A DNA stretch of 64,000 nt from Metarhizobium sp964253915 (GTDB taxonomy: Bacteria > Pseudomonadota > Alphaproteobacteria > Rhizobiales > Rhizobiaceae), in the NCBI RefSeq assembly GCF_964253915.1, contig NZ_CAXUSG020000005.1:301351-365350 (forward strand), in the 5' to 3' direction. Made by a program: the position numbers and the translations under genes. How positions within the stretch are numbered: the first letter of the stretch is position 1; each line of letters starts with the position of its first letter. Below are positions 8,235 to 17,516 of the stretch, one piece after another. The notes below the pieces were generated by a model. The model was not told where the DNA came from. It searched no databases and saw only the letters and a program-made list of their open reading frames with translations.

Positions 8235-9379
8235 GTTCCGATTCGCATCCGGCCCAGTCAAGCGGCAACGCCCTTGCGATGGCCGTTCTCAACTCCATCC
8301 AGCATCCGGTTGTCCTCGTCAACGAGGCGGGCCTCGTCGCTTTTGCGAATTGGGAGGCGGAGGCGTTTTTCGGCGCCAGCGCCGCGCATCTCGCGCGCTA
8401 CCGGATCTCGACCTTCATTCCCTTCGGAAGCCCGCTGCTGGCGCTGATCGACCAGGTGCGCGAGCGCCGGGCGCCGGTCAACGAATATCGTGTCGACCTC
8501 AGTTCGCCGCGGCTGGGGCAGGACAAGCTGGTGGATATCTATGTCGCGCCGGTCTCCAACGAGCCGGGATCTGTCGTGGTGGTGTTCCAGGAACGTTCCA
8601 TGGCCGACAAGATCGACCGGCAGCTGACGCATCGCGCCGCCGCCCGCTCGGTCACCGGCCTTGCCTCGATGCTGGCGCACGAGATCAAGAACCCGCTCTC
8701 CGGCATCCGCGGCGCCGCGCAGCTTCTGGAAACCTCCGTCGGCGACGAGGACCGGACGCTGACGCGGCTGATCTGCGATGAGACAGACCGGATCGTTTCG
8801 CTGGTCGACCGCATGGAGGTGTTTTCCGATGAGCGGCCCGTCGATCGCCAGCCGATCAACATCCATTCCGTGCTCGACCATGTGAAGGCGGTCGCCAAGG
8901 CCGGTTTTGCCCGCAACATCAAGATCACCGAGAATTACGACCCGTCGCTGCCGTCGGTCTTCGCCAATCGCGACCAGCTGGTGCAGGTCTTCCTCAACCT
9001 GATCAAGAATGCCGCCGAAGCCGTCGGTGACCGACCGGAAGGCGAGATCACGCTGACGACCGCCTATCGTCCGGGCATCCGGCTTTCGGTCGCCGGGACG
9101 CGGGAAAAGATCTCGCTGCCGCTGGAATTCTGCGTCCACGACAACGGCCCGGGCGTGCCCGCCGACCTGCTGCCGCATCTCTTCGATCCCTTCATCACCA
9201 CCAAGACCAACGGTTCCGGCCTCGGCCTTGCGCTGGTTGCCAAGATCATCGGCGGCCATGGCGGCATCGTCGAATGCGACAGCCAGAACCACCGAACGAC
9301 ATTCCGCGTGCTGATGCCCGTCTCCAAGGACATCGCCCTCGACGATACTCCTCCCATTGCCACAGGAAACAACCGATGA
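8231..9379 (+). CDS. ntrB: Nitrogen regulation sensor kinase NtrB
   Basis: This soluble histidine kinase/phosphatase of 382 residues works with PII to control NtrC phosphorylation. It has an N-terminal PAS domain (SIQHPVVLVNEAGLVAFANW), the phospho-accepting H-box MLAHEIKNPLSGIRG with His near residue 150, and a HATPase domain with NLIKNAAEA (N box), DNGPGVP (G1) and GSGLGLAL (G2). It has no membrane segment. The start ATG 8231 overlaps the dusB stop and the stop overlaps the ntrC start, both as ATGA, so dusB–ntrB–ntrC are translationally coupled. Confidence 0.95.
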   Translation: MSSDSHPAQSSGNALAMAVLNSIQHPVVLVNEAGLVAFANWEAEAFFGASAAHLARYRISTFIPFGSPLLALIDQVRERRAPVNEYRVDLSSPRLGQDKLVDIYVAPVSNEPGSVVVVFQERSMADKIDRQLTHRAAARSVTGLASMLAHEIKNPLSGIRGAAQLLETSVGDEDRTLTRLICDETDRIVSLVDRMEVFSDERPVDRQPINIHSVLDHVKAVAKAGFARNIKITENYDPSLPSVFANRDQLVQVFLNLIKNAAEAVGDRPEGEITLTTAYRPGIRLSVAGTREKISLPLEFCVHDNGPGVPADLLPHLFDPFITTKTNGSGLGLALVAKIIGGHGGIVECDSQNHRTTFRVLMPVSKDIALDDTPPIATGNNR

Positions 9380-10827
9380 CCGCCACCATCCTTGTCGCCG
9401 ATGACGACGCAGCCATCCGGACGGTGCTGAACCAGGCCCTCAGCCGTGCCGGATACGATGTGCGCATCACATCCAACGCCGCGACGCTGTGGCGCTGGAT
9501 TTCCGCCGGCGAGGGCGACCTGGTGGTCACCGACGTGGTGATGCCGGATGAAAACGCCTTCGACCTGCTGCCCCGCATCAAGAAGGCCAGGCCCGACCTG
9601 CCGGTGCTGGTTATGAGCGCCCAGAACACTTTCATGACCGCCATCAAGGCATCGGAAAAGGGTGCCTACGACTACCTGCCGAAACCCTTCGACCTGACGG
9701 AACTGATCGCCATCATCGGCCGGGCGCTCTCCGAGCCGAAGCGCAAGCCGGCCAAGCTCGACGACGACATGCAGGACGGCATGCCGCTGGTCGGCCGCTC
9801 CGCCGCCATGCAGGAAATCTATCGCGTGCTGGCCCGCCTGATGCAGACGGACCTGACGCTGATGATCACCGGCGAATCCGGCACCGGCAAGGAGCTTGTG
9901 GCCCGGGCGCTGCACGACTACGGCAAGCGCCGCAACGGCCCCTTCGTCGCCATCAACATGGCGGCGATCCCGCGCGACCTGATCGAATCGGAACTGTTCG
10001 GCCATGAGAAGGGCGCCTTCACCGGCGCCCAGACCCGCTCCACCGGCCGCTTCGAGCAGGCCGAGGGCGGCACGCTGTTCCTCGACGAAATCGGCGACAT
10101 GCCGATGGATGCGCAGACAAGGCTGCTACGCGTGCTGCAGCAGGGCGAATACACCACCGTCGGCGGCCGCACGCCGATCCGCACCGACGTGCGCATCGTC
10201 GCCGCCACCAACAAGGACCTGAAGCAGTCGATCAACCAGGGCCTGTTCCGCGAGGACCTTTATTACCGCCTCAACGTCGTGCCGCTGCGCCTGCCGCCGC
10301 TGCGCGACCGCGCCGAGGACATTCCCGATCTCGTCCGCCACTTCATCCAGCAGGCGGAGAAGGAAGGGCTCGGCACCAAGCGTTTCGACACCGAAGCGCT
10401 GGAACTGATGAAGGCCTATGCCTGGCCGGGCAACGTGCGTGAACTGGAAAACCTGATCCGCCGCCTGATGGCGCTCTATCCGCAAGATGTCATCACCCGC
10501 GAGATCATCGAGCAGGAACTGCGCTCCGACGTGCCGGACAGCCCGATCGAGAAGGCCGGCGTCCGCTCCGGCTCGGTCACCATCGCCCAGGCGGTGGAGG
10601 AGAACATGCGTGTCTACTTCTCCTCCTTCGGGGACAAGCTGCCGCCGCCAGGCCTCTACGACCGCGTTTTGAGCGAAATGGAATATCCCTTGATTCTCGC
10701 GGCCTTGACCGCCACGCGCGGCAACCAGATCAAGGCGGCCGACCTGCTCGGCCTCAACCGCAATACCCTGCGGAAAAAGATCCGCGAACTCGGCGTATCG
10801 GTCTATCGCAGCTCGCGGACGGCTTGA
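9376..10827 (+). CDS. ntrC: Nitrogen regulation response regulator NtrC (sigma-54 activator)
   Basis: The 483-residue protein has the three standard domains. The receiver carries phospho-acceptor Asp53 in VVTDVVMP. The AAA+ domain has Walker A GESGTGKE, the sigma-54 contact loop GAFTGA (about residues 213-218), Walker B GGTLFLDEIGDMP and an arginine-finger region. The C-terminal Fis-type HTH contains AADLLGLNRNTLRKKI. All elements needed to activate sigma-54 promoters under nitrogen limitation are present. ATG 9376 overlaps the ntrB stop. A 290-base gap before ntrY suggests that ntrYX has its own promoter, although no canonical one is obvious. Confidence 0.96.
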   Translation: MTATILVADDDAAIRTVLNQALSRAGYDVRITSNAATLWRWISAGEGDLVVTDVVMPDENAFDLLPRIKKARPDLPVLVMSAQNTFMTAIKASEKGAYDYLPKPFDLTELIAIIGRALSEPKRKPAKLDDDMQDGMPLVGRSAAMQEIYRVLARLMQTDLTLMITGESGTGKELVARALHDYGKRRNGPFVAINMAAIPRDLIESELFGHEKGAFTGAQTRSTGRFEQAEGGTLFLDEIGDMPMDAQTRLLRVLQQGEYTTVGGRTPIRTDVRIVAATNKDLKQSINQGLFREDLYYRLNVVPLRLPPLRDRAEDIPDLVRHFIQQAEKEGLGTKRFDTEALELMKAYAWPGNVRELENLIRRLMALYPQDVITREIIEQELRSDVPDSPIEKAGVRSGSVTIAQAVEENMRVYFSSFGDKLPPPGLYDRVLSEMEYPLILAALTATRGNQIKAADLLGLNRNTLRKKIRELGVSVYRSSRTA

Positions 10828-11117
10828 CATCGTCGGAAGCTGCGTTGCATTTTCGCCACATTGCGTTGCTTAAAGGTCACGCAGCGGGTTGTTCCAGATA
10901 GGCACCGAGTCTGCTCCGGCTTTGCCGGAGTTTCGGGTTTGTTTTGGATGCCGGTCGGACCTGGCGGGATATGGTTCGGGGATTTCTGAACGGTTGCGAG
11001 TAAGTCGGTCCGAGCGACGCGACATGGCTTTGCGGCGGCGGGTGGAGGTTACTCCGGCTCACGCAAATCGTTTGCATTTTCCCTTTGGCCATTTCGTTCC
11101 GGTTCCGGTGCTGCAAC

Positions 11118-13427
11118 ATGGTGGAAGGTCTGCGTCGCAAGTCGCGGCCGGCGATGTCGGAGGGGATGATGACGCCTTTGGTGGATGACGAGACCGGTGC
11201 GAATGCGCAGGATCGTCGTGCGTCCTTCGCTCTGCCGGGCATCGGTCTTGCCGGCGGTGCGTTGGTCTGCGCCGTCCTGACGCTGTTCGTGCTGCTCGGC
11301 CTGACGCCGATTGCACCGACCACCAATGTCGTCATCGCTTCCGCCGTCTTGAATTCGCTTTTCGTTGCCGGCCTTGCCGTGCTGATCGGCCGCGAGATCG
11401 GCCGGCTCCTGAAGGCAAGGCGACGCGGCCGCGCCGCAGCGCGCCTGCATGTGCGCATCGTCGTCTTGTTCTCCATCGTGGCGATTACGCCGGCTATCCT
11501 CGTGGCGATCTTTGCCAGTATCACCCTCAATGTCGGCCTCGACCGCTGGTTTTCGCTGCGCACCCAGTCGATCGTCAGTTCCTCGATGAATGTGGCACAG
11601 GCCTACATGCTGGAAAATGCCAGCTACCTGCAGGGCCAGACGGTTTCCATGTCCAACGACCTGGAACGCAACCGCGCCCTCTTCAACCTGGATCGAAACG
11701 GTTTCATCGAACTGATGACCCGTCAGGCCAAGGGTCGTGGCATGCTCGGCGCCTTCTTGGTGCGCGCCGACGGCTCTCCCATCGTCCAGGCCGACGTGAA
11801 AACGGAAAAGCCGCTGCCGGCAATTCCCAAGGATGCGCTGGAATCCTCCGCCGCCGGCCAGCCGACGCTCATCCCGCCGGGCGTCACCAATCTCGTCGGC
11901 GCCATCATGAAGCTCGACGACATTCCCGGCGCCTTCCTCTACACGATCCGCGCCGTCGATCCCCGCGTCATGTCCGCCATGCGGATGATGGAGGAAAACA
12001 CCGCCGAGTATAAGGCGATGGAGGCGTCACGCACCTCGCTGCAGATCGCTTTCGCTGTGCTTTATCTCGGGTTCGCCCTGATCGTGCTGCTGGCCGCCAT
12101 CTGGACCGCGATTGCTGTCGCCGACCGTATCGTCCGGCCGATCCGGCTGCTGATCAGCGCCGCCGACAGCGTCGCCAGCGGCAATCTCAATGTCATCGTG
12201 CCGGTGCGGGCCGCCGATGGCGACGTCGGCAGCCTGTCGCGTACCTTCAACAAGATGATTTCGGAAATCCGTGGCCAGCGGGACGAAATCCTGGAGGCTA
12301 AGGACGAGGTGGACGATCGCCGACGCTTCATCGAGGCGGTTTTGTCGGGCGTGACCGCCGCGGTCATCGGCGTCGAGGACGACCGGCGGATCAGCATCGT
12401 CAATCCCTCCGCCGAGCTTTTCCTGGCGCTGCCGGCAGATGACCTGATCGGCAAGAACATTGCCGACGTGGCACCAGAGATCGATCACGTCCTCAGCGAG
12501 GCAGCCTCCCGCAACCGCACCGATTTCCGCAAGCAGATCAACTTGATGCGCAGCGGCAAGGAGCGGACCCTGAGCGTGCAGGTGACGCGCGAGGAAGCCC
12601 GCGATTCCAAGGATTCCTACGTCATCACCCTCGACGACATCACCGATCTCGTCATTGCCCAGCGCTCCACCGCCTGGGCTGATGTCGCCCGTCGAATCGC
12701 TCATGAGATCAAGAATCCGCTGACGCCGATCCAGCTGTCGGCCGAACGCATCAAGCGCCGTTTCGGCAAGCAGATCGCCGATGCCGACCGCGGCGTTTTC
12801 GATCAATGCACCGATACGATCGTCCGGCAGGTGGAAGACATCGGCCGCATGGTCGACGAGTTCTCCGCCTTCGCCCGCATGCCGAAGCCGACCAAGGAAC
12901 CGACCGACCTGCGCAACATTTTGCGCGACGCGGTGTTCCTGCGCGAGATGGGCAACACCCACGTCCACTTCATGCGCGAACTCGGCGATCAGCCGCTGGA
13001 AGGCATGTTCGATGCCCGCATGCTCGGCCAGGCCTTCGGCAACCTGATCAAGAATGCCGTCGAGGCGATCGAGGCGGTGCCGAGCGACGAAGTGCGCGAC
13101 GAACGCAAGATCCTGGTACGCTGCCACTTCGAACCGGCGCTGGACCGCTTCGTTGCCGACGTCATCGACAACGGCAAGGGACTGCCGGTAGAAAACCGGC
13201 ACCGCATTCTCGAACCCTATATGACGATGCGCGAGAAGGGCACGGGCCTCGGGCTGGCCATCGTCAAGAAGATTATTGAAGAACATGGCGGGCAGCTCGA
13301 ATTGCATGATGCCCCCGCAGATTTCGACCATGGCAGGGGAGCGATGATCCGGGTGCTTTTGCCGCGCCTCGACATCCCGCCGACCATGGCGACAGAAAAT
13401 AGCAAGGAAAGTGCATATGGCGTCTGA
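11118..13427 (+). CDS. ntrY: Transmembrane nitrogen/redox sensor kinase NtrY
   Basis: This membrane histidine kinase has about 769 residues. Membrane segments cluster near the N-terminus (LAGGALVCAVLTLFVLLGL, a second hairpin, VVLFSIVAITPAILVAI), then comes a periplasmic sensor region and a fourth segment before a HAMP domain. A PAS domain follows, then the H-box RIAHEIKNPLTPIQLSAER and an ATPase domain with NLIKNAVEA and GTGLGLAIVKK. The start is uncertain: ATG 11118 lacks a clear ribosome binding site, and ATG 11154 or 11169 (after GGAGGGG) are possible. It pairs with ntrX, which starts inside its last codons. NtrY is reported to respond to nitrogen and redox state in alphaproteobacteria. 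Confidence 0.93.
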   Translation: MVEGLRRKSRPAMSEGMMTPLVDDETGANAQDRRASFALPGIGLAGGALVCAVLTLFVLLGLTPIAPTTNVVIASAVLNSLFVAGLAVLIGREIGRLLKARRRGRAAARLHVRIVVLFSIVAITPAILVAIFASITLNVGLDRWFSLRTQSIVSSSMNVAQAYMLENASYLQGQTVSMSNDLERNRALFNLDRNGFIELMTRQAKGRGMLGAFLVRADGSPIVQADVKTEKPLPAIPKDALESSAAGQPTLIPPGVTNLVGAIMKLDDIPGAFLYTIRAVDPRVMSAMRMMEENTAEYKAMEASRTSLQIAFAVLYLGFALIVLLAAIWTAIAVADRIVRPIRLLISAADSVASGNLNVIVPVRAADGDVGSLSRTFNKMISEIRGQRDEILEAKDEVDDRRRFIEAVLSGVTAAVIGVEDDRRISIVNPSAELFLALPADDLIGKNIADVAPEIDHVLSEAASRNRTDFRKQINLMRSGKERTLSVQVTREEARDSKDSYVITLDDITDLVIAQRSTAWADVARRIAHEIKNPLTPIQLSAERIKRRFGKQIADADRGVFDQCTDTIVRQVEDIGRMVDEFSAFARMPKPTKEPTDLRNILRDAVFLREMGNTHVHFMRELGDQPLEGMFDARMLGQAFGNLIKNAVEAIEAVPSDEVRDERKILVRCHFEPALDRFVADVIDNGKGLPVENRHRILEPYMTMREKGTGLGLAIVKKIIEEHGGQLELHDAPADFDHGRGAMIRVLLPRLDIPPTMATENSKESAYGV

Positions 13428-14781
13428 TATTCTGGTCGTCGACGACGAAGAAGATATTCGCGAGATCGTTTCGGGCATCCTTTCCGACGAGGGCCATGAA
13501 ACGCGCACCGCATATGACAGTGACAGCGCGCTGGCGGCGATTTCCGATCGCGTGCCGCGGCTGGTGTTTCTCGACATCTGGATGCAGGGCAGCAAGCTCG
13601 ACGGCCTGTCGCTGCTGGATGAAATCAAGAGCCGCCATCCGGACCTGCCCGTGGTGATGATCTCCGGCCACGGCAACATCGAGACCGCGGTTTCGGCCAT
13701 CCGCCGCGGCGCCTTCGATTTCATCGAAAAACCCTTCAAGTCCGACCGGCTGATCCTGATTGCCGAACGGGCGTTGGAAACCTCGAAGCTGAAACGCGAG
13801 GTCACCGAACTGAAGAAGCGGACAGGTGATGCGGTCGAATTGATCGGCACCTCCGTCGCCGTCTCGCAATTGCGCCAGACGATCGACAAGACAGCCCCCA
13901 CCAACAGCCGCATCATGATCCTCGGGCCTTCCGGTTCCGGAAAGGAACTGGTGGCGCGCATGCTGCACAAGAAGTCGGCCCGCGCCAGCGGCCCCTTCGT
14001 GGCGCTGAATGCCGCGACGATCACCCCCGACCGCATGGAAATTGCCCTGTTCGGCACCGAGGGAAGCCCCGGCCAGGCGCGCAAGATCGGCGCTCTGGAA
14101 GAGGCCCATCGCGGCATTCTTTACCTCGACGAAATCGGCGAAATGCCGCGCGAAACCCAGAACAAGATTTTGCGCGTGCTGGTCGACCAGCAGTTCGAGC
14201 GTGTCGGCGGTTCGAAGCGGGTGAAGGTCGATGTCAGGGTCATCTCCTCGACAGCCTACAATCTCGAAAGCCTGATTGCCGAAGGTTCTTTCCGCGAAGA
14301 CCTCTATCACCGGCTGGCAGTCGTGCCCGTCCGTGTTCCGGCGCTGGCCGAGCGGCGCGAGGACATTCCGTTCCTCGTCGACATGTTCATGCGGCAGATT
14401 TCCGAGCAGGCAGGCATCCGCGCCCGCAAGATCGGTGACGATGCCATGGCGGTGCTGCAGGCCCATGACTGGCCGGGCAACATCCGCCAGCTGCGCAACA
14501 ACATCGAGCGGCTGATGATCCTCGCACGCACCGACGGCCCGGACTCGGCCATCACCGCCGATATGCTCCCGACCGATCTCGGCGACATGCTGCCGAAGGT
14601 CTCGACCAAGGGCGACTACCACATCATGACGCTGCCGCTGCGTGAGGCCCGCGAAATGTTCGAGCGCGATTATCTGATCGCACAGATCAACCGCTTTGGC
14701 GGCAATATTTCGCGCACGGCGGAATTTGTCGGCATGGAGCGCTCGGCGCTGCACCGCAAGCTCAAGTCCCTGGGAGTGTAA
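13417..14781 (+). CDS. ntrX: Response regulator NtrX (NtrC-like, GAFTGA loop missing)
   Basis: This 454-residue partner of NtrY has a receiver with Asp53 (VFLDIWMQG), an AAA+ domain with Walker A GPSGSGKE and Walker B GILYLDEIGEMP, and a Fis-type C-terminus (RTAEFVGMERSALHRKLKSLG). Compared with NtrC in this window, the segment between ALFG and the Walker B motif is shortened and reads TEGSPGQARKIGALEEA, so the sigma-54 contact motif GAFTGA is absent. Activation of sigma-54 promoters is therefore unlikely, and action as a repressor or sigma-70 regulator is the better inference. ATG 13417 has the ribosome binding site AAGGA and overlaps ntrY by 11 bases. Confidence 0.94.
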   Translation: MASDILVVDDEEDIREIVSGILSDEGHETRTAYDSDSALAAISDRVPRLVFLDIWMQGSKLDGLSLLDEIKSRHPDLPVVMISGHGNIETAVSAIRRGAFDFIEKPFKSDRLILIAERALETSKLKREVTELKKRTGDAVELIGTSVAVSQLRQTIDKTAPTNSRIMILGPSGSGKELVARMLHKKSARASGPFVALNAATITPDRMEIALFGTEGSPGQARKIGALEEAHRGILYLDEIGEMPRETQNKILRVLVDQQFERVGGSKRVKVDVRVISSTAYNLESLIAEGSFREDLYHRLAVVPVRVPALAERREDIPFLVDMFMRQISEQAGIRARKIGDDAMAVLQAHDWPGNIRQLRNNIERLMILARTDGPDSAITADMLPTDLGDMLPKVSTKGDYHIMTLPLREAREMFERDYLIAQINRFGGNISRTAEFVGMERSALHRKLKSLGV

Positions 14782-14820
14782 GCCCAGGGACCGCATGACA
14801 CCTCGATCGGAACAGCCAGC

Positions 14821-16197
14821 ATGAAGGTCATCATTTGTGGTGCGGGGCAGGTGGGTTTCGGCATCGCCGAACGGCTTGCACAGGAAGACAACGACGTCTC
14901 GATGATCGATACGTCCGAAGTGCTGATCGACATGGTCACCGAAACGCTCGACGTGCGCGGTTATGTCGGCCACGGCGCCCATCCGGACGTTCTCGCCAAA
15001 GCTGGGGCCGACCAGGCGGACATGATCATCGCCGTGACGTTGCATGACGAAGTCAACATCGTCGCCTGCGAGGTGGCGCATGCGCTGTTTTCCGTGCCGA
15101 CCAAGATCGCCCGCATTCGCGCCCAGAACTACCTGAAGCCGGAATATGCCGATCTCTTCAGCCGTGCCCACGTGTCGATCGACGTCATCATCTCGCCGGA
15201 AATCGAGGTCGGCAAGATGGTCTTGCGCCGCATCGCCTTTCCGGGCGCAGACGACATCGTGCGTTTTGCCGACGATCATATCGTGATGATGGCGATCGAA
15301 TGCATGGAGGACTGCCCGATCGTCAATACCCCGCTGGCGCAGCTGAGTCAGCTGTTCCCCGATCTTGTCGCGACGGTTGTCGGCGTTTTCCGCGATGGCA
15401 AGGCGGAGGCCGTGCGTTCGCAGGATCGGCTGGTCGTTGGCGACCTTGCTTATCTGATCTGCAAGAAGGAACACATCCAGAGGACGCTGGATCTTTTCGG
15501 CCATGAGGAAAAGGAAGCGCAGCGCATCGTCATCGCCGGCGGCGGCAACATCGGATATTATGTCGCCAACGCCATCGAGGAAAAGCAGCCGCGGACCCGC
15601 ATCAAGATCATCGAGCGTGGTCGCGCCCGCGCTGAGGCGATCTCCGATCAGCTGCGCAACACCATCGTGCTCCACGGTTCGGTCCTCGACCAGAAGATCC
15701 TCATGGAAGCCGGCGTGCAGGATGCCGACCTGCTCGTTGCGCTCACCAATGACGACCAGTCGAACATGCTGAGCGCCGTCATGGCCAAGCAGCTGGGCTG
15801 CAAGTCGAATCTCGTCCTGCTCAACGACGTGTCCTTCCAGTCGCTGGCAACATCGATCGGCGTCGAGGCCTATGTCGATCCAAAGGCGGTGACGGTGTCG
15901 CGCGTGCTGCAGCATGTCCGCAAAGGTCGCATCCGTTCGGTCTATAGCGTGCAGAAGGGGGGCGCTGAAGTCATCGAGGCGGAAGCCCTCGAAACCTCTC
16001 CGCTCGTCGGCAAGATTTTTCGCGACCTCGACCTGCCCGAAGGCGTGCGCATCGGCGCGCTTTACCGCGACGGCGCCGTATTGCGGCCAAGCGGTGATAT
16101 GAAGATCAAGGCGCGGGACCGCGTCGTGCTCTTCGCCACGCTTGCGGCCGTGCGCCATGTGGAACAGCTGTTCCGGGTCTCCATCCAGTATTTTTGA
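14821..16197 (+). CDS. trkA: Trk potassium uptake system NAD-binding subunit
   Basis: This peripheral regulator of Trk K+ channels has 458 residues and two RCK repeats. The first RCK-N fold starts MKVIICGAGQVGFGIAERLA with the NAD motif GAGQVG. The second starts IVIAGGGNIGYYVANAIEE. Each is followed by an RCK-C domain, the last including LPEGVRIGALYRDG. The N- and C-terminal halves correspond to the tandem layout of proteobacterial TrkA. The membrane partner TrkH is not in the window. It lies 39 bases after ntrX, an order commonly seen in Rhizobiaceae. Confidence 0.94.
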   Translation: MKVIICGAGQVGFGIAERLAQEDNDVSMIDTSEVLIDMVTETLDVRGYVGHGAHPDVLAKAGADQADMIIAVTLHDEVNIVACEVAHALFSVPTKIARIRAQNYLKPEYADLFSRAHVSIDVIISPEIEVGKMVLRRIAFPGADDIVRFADDHIVMMAIECMEDCPIVNTPLAQLSQLFPDLVATVVGVFRDGKAEAVRSQDRLVVGDLAYLICKKEHIQRTLDLFGHEEKEAQRIVIAGGGNIGYYVANAIEEKQPRTRIKIIERGRARAEAISDQLRNTIVLHGSVLDQKILMEAGVQDADLLVALTNDDQSNMLSAVMAKQLGCKSNLVLLNDVSFQSLATSIGVEAYVDPKAVTVSRVLQHVRKGRIRSVYSVQKGGAEVIEAEALETSPLVGKIFRDLDLPEGVRIGALYRDGAVLRPSGDMKIKARDRVVLFATLAAVRHVEQLFRVSIQYF

Positions 16198-16218
16198 ACG
16201 AAACGAGGTCGAGGCGTC

Positions 16219-17082
16219 ATGCCCAGAATTGCCTATGTCAACGGACGCTACCTGCCGCATTCGGATGCAGCGGTCCATATCGAGGATCGTGGTTTCCAGT
16301 TCGCCGATGGCGTCTATGAAGTCTGCGAGGTGCGCCACGGCGTCATCGTCGACCTGACGCGGCACCTCGAGCGGCTGGAGCGTTCGCTTGGCGAGATCCG
16401 CATCACCCTGACGATGAGCCGGACGGCGTTGTCGCAGGTGATCCGCGAGGTGTTGCGACGCAACCGGGTCAAGAATGGTCTGTTTTACCTGCAGGTGACG
16501 CGTGGCGCGGCGCGGCGCGATCACGTCTTCCCGGCGGAGGGCACGCCGGCGACGGTGGTGGTGACGGCCAAGAGCACCGATCCGTCGATCATCGCCAGGA
16601 AGAATGCCAACGGCATCAAGGCGATCACGCTGCCCGACAACCGCTGGGACCGGGTCGATATCAAAACGGTCGGCCTTCTGCCGAATGCATTGGCGCGCCA
16701 GCAGGCCAAGGAGGCCGGTGCCCAGGAAGCGATCTATGTCGATCCCAACGGCATGGTCACCGAAGGGGCTGCGACGAATGTCTGGATCGTCGATCACGAG
16801 GGTGTGTTGCGAACCCGCCCCGCTGATCACGGCATCCTGCGCGGCATCACCCGCACGACTTTGATGGATATAGCCGCCGCCAAAGGCATCACGATTCGCG
16901 AGGAAGCGTTTTCCGTCGAAGAGATGCTGGCCGCCCGCGAAGTGTTCATTACGGCAGCGACATCAATCTGTTTTCCGATCGTCGAAATCGATGGAAGGAC
17001 CATCGCCAACGGTCATCCCGGCGGCATGTCACAGAAAATTCGTGAAGCCTTTTTCGACATTGCGGAAAAGACTGCGATTTGA
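16219..17082 (+). CDS. dat: D-amino-acid aminotransferase (fold-type IV PLP enzyme)
   Basis: The 287-residue protein matches the D-alanine aminotransferase branch of class IV transaminases. Diagnostic segments are AYVNGRYLPHSDAAVHIEDR and GFQFADGVYEV near the start, the PLP lysine in DIKTVGLLPNALARQQAKEAG, EAIYVDPNGMVTEGAATNVWI, and GILRGITRTTLMDIA as the phosphate-binding part. Such enzymes interconvert D-alanine and D-glutamate for cell-wall synthesis. A branched-chain L-specific transaminase is less likely given the short length. The gene lies between trkA and hfq. Confidence 0.88.
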   Translation: MPRIAYVNGRYLPHSDAAVHIEDRGFQFADGVYEVCEVRHGVIVDLTRHLERLERSLGEIRITLTMSRTALSQVIREVLRRNRVKNGLFYLQVTRGAARRDHVFPAEGTPATVVVTAKSTDPSIIARKNANGIKAITLPDNRWDRVDIKTVGLLPNALARQQAKEAGAQEAIYVDPNGMVTEGAATNVWIVDHEGVLRTRPADHGILRGITRTTLMDIAAAKGITIREEAFSVEEMLAAREVFITAATSICFPIVEIDGRTIANGHPGGMSQKIREAFFDIAEKTAI

Positions 17083-17196
17083 TACCTAGGCTTTGAGGGA
17101 CAGGGTGCGGCAACAGCTTTGCGCCCTTTGGGACAATTTCGGTATATCCAACCGGTCGAGCGGGATCGGCAAAAAACGAAAGAAAGAAGCGGCGCG

Positions 17197-17439
17197 ATGG
17201 CGGAACGTTCTCAGAACTTGCAGGACTTGTTTCTCAATACTGTACGCAAGCAAAAAATTTCACTCACGATATTTCTCATCAATGGCGTTAAACTGACAGG
17301 CGTCGTCACTTCCTTCGACAACTTCTGCGTTCTGTTGCGTCGTGACGGTCATTCGCAACTCGTGTATAAGCATGCGATCTCGACCATCATGCCCGGCCAG
17401 CCGATGCAGATGTTCGAGAGCGAAGAATCCGCATCCTGA
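17197..17439 (+). CDS. hfq: RNA chaperone Hfq
   Basis: This 80-residue Sm-fold protein forms hexamers that pair small RNAs with mRNAs. Sm1 reads SLTIFLINGVKLTGVVTSFD and is preceded by QNLQDLFLNTVRKQK. Sm2 contains the diagnostic YKHAISTI. The N-terminal Gln and Phe of the RNA-binding pocket are conserved. The C-terminal tail is very short, as usual in alphaproteobacteria. ATG 17197 is followed by the canonical N-terminus. hflX lies 77 bases downstream, so this is the classic hfq–hflX pair. Confidence 0.97.
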   Translation: MAERSQNLQDLFLNTVRKQKISLTIFLINGVKLTGVVTSFDNFCVLLRRDGHSQLVYKHAISTIMPGQPMQMFESEESAS

Positions 17440-17516
17440 CAGGACTAAACCCTATTACAAATCGCGATACATCCAGCGAATCGATCATCCCGGAAGACAA
17501 GAAGCCCCGGGATGAC

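Noticed and set aside
13273..16830. Very long open frame (over 1,100 codons) on the minus strand across ntrX, trkA and dat
   Set aside because: It is antisense to three recognised genes, rich in Asp, Arg, His and Gly as expected for the opposite strand of GC-rich codons, and shows no domain.
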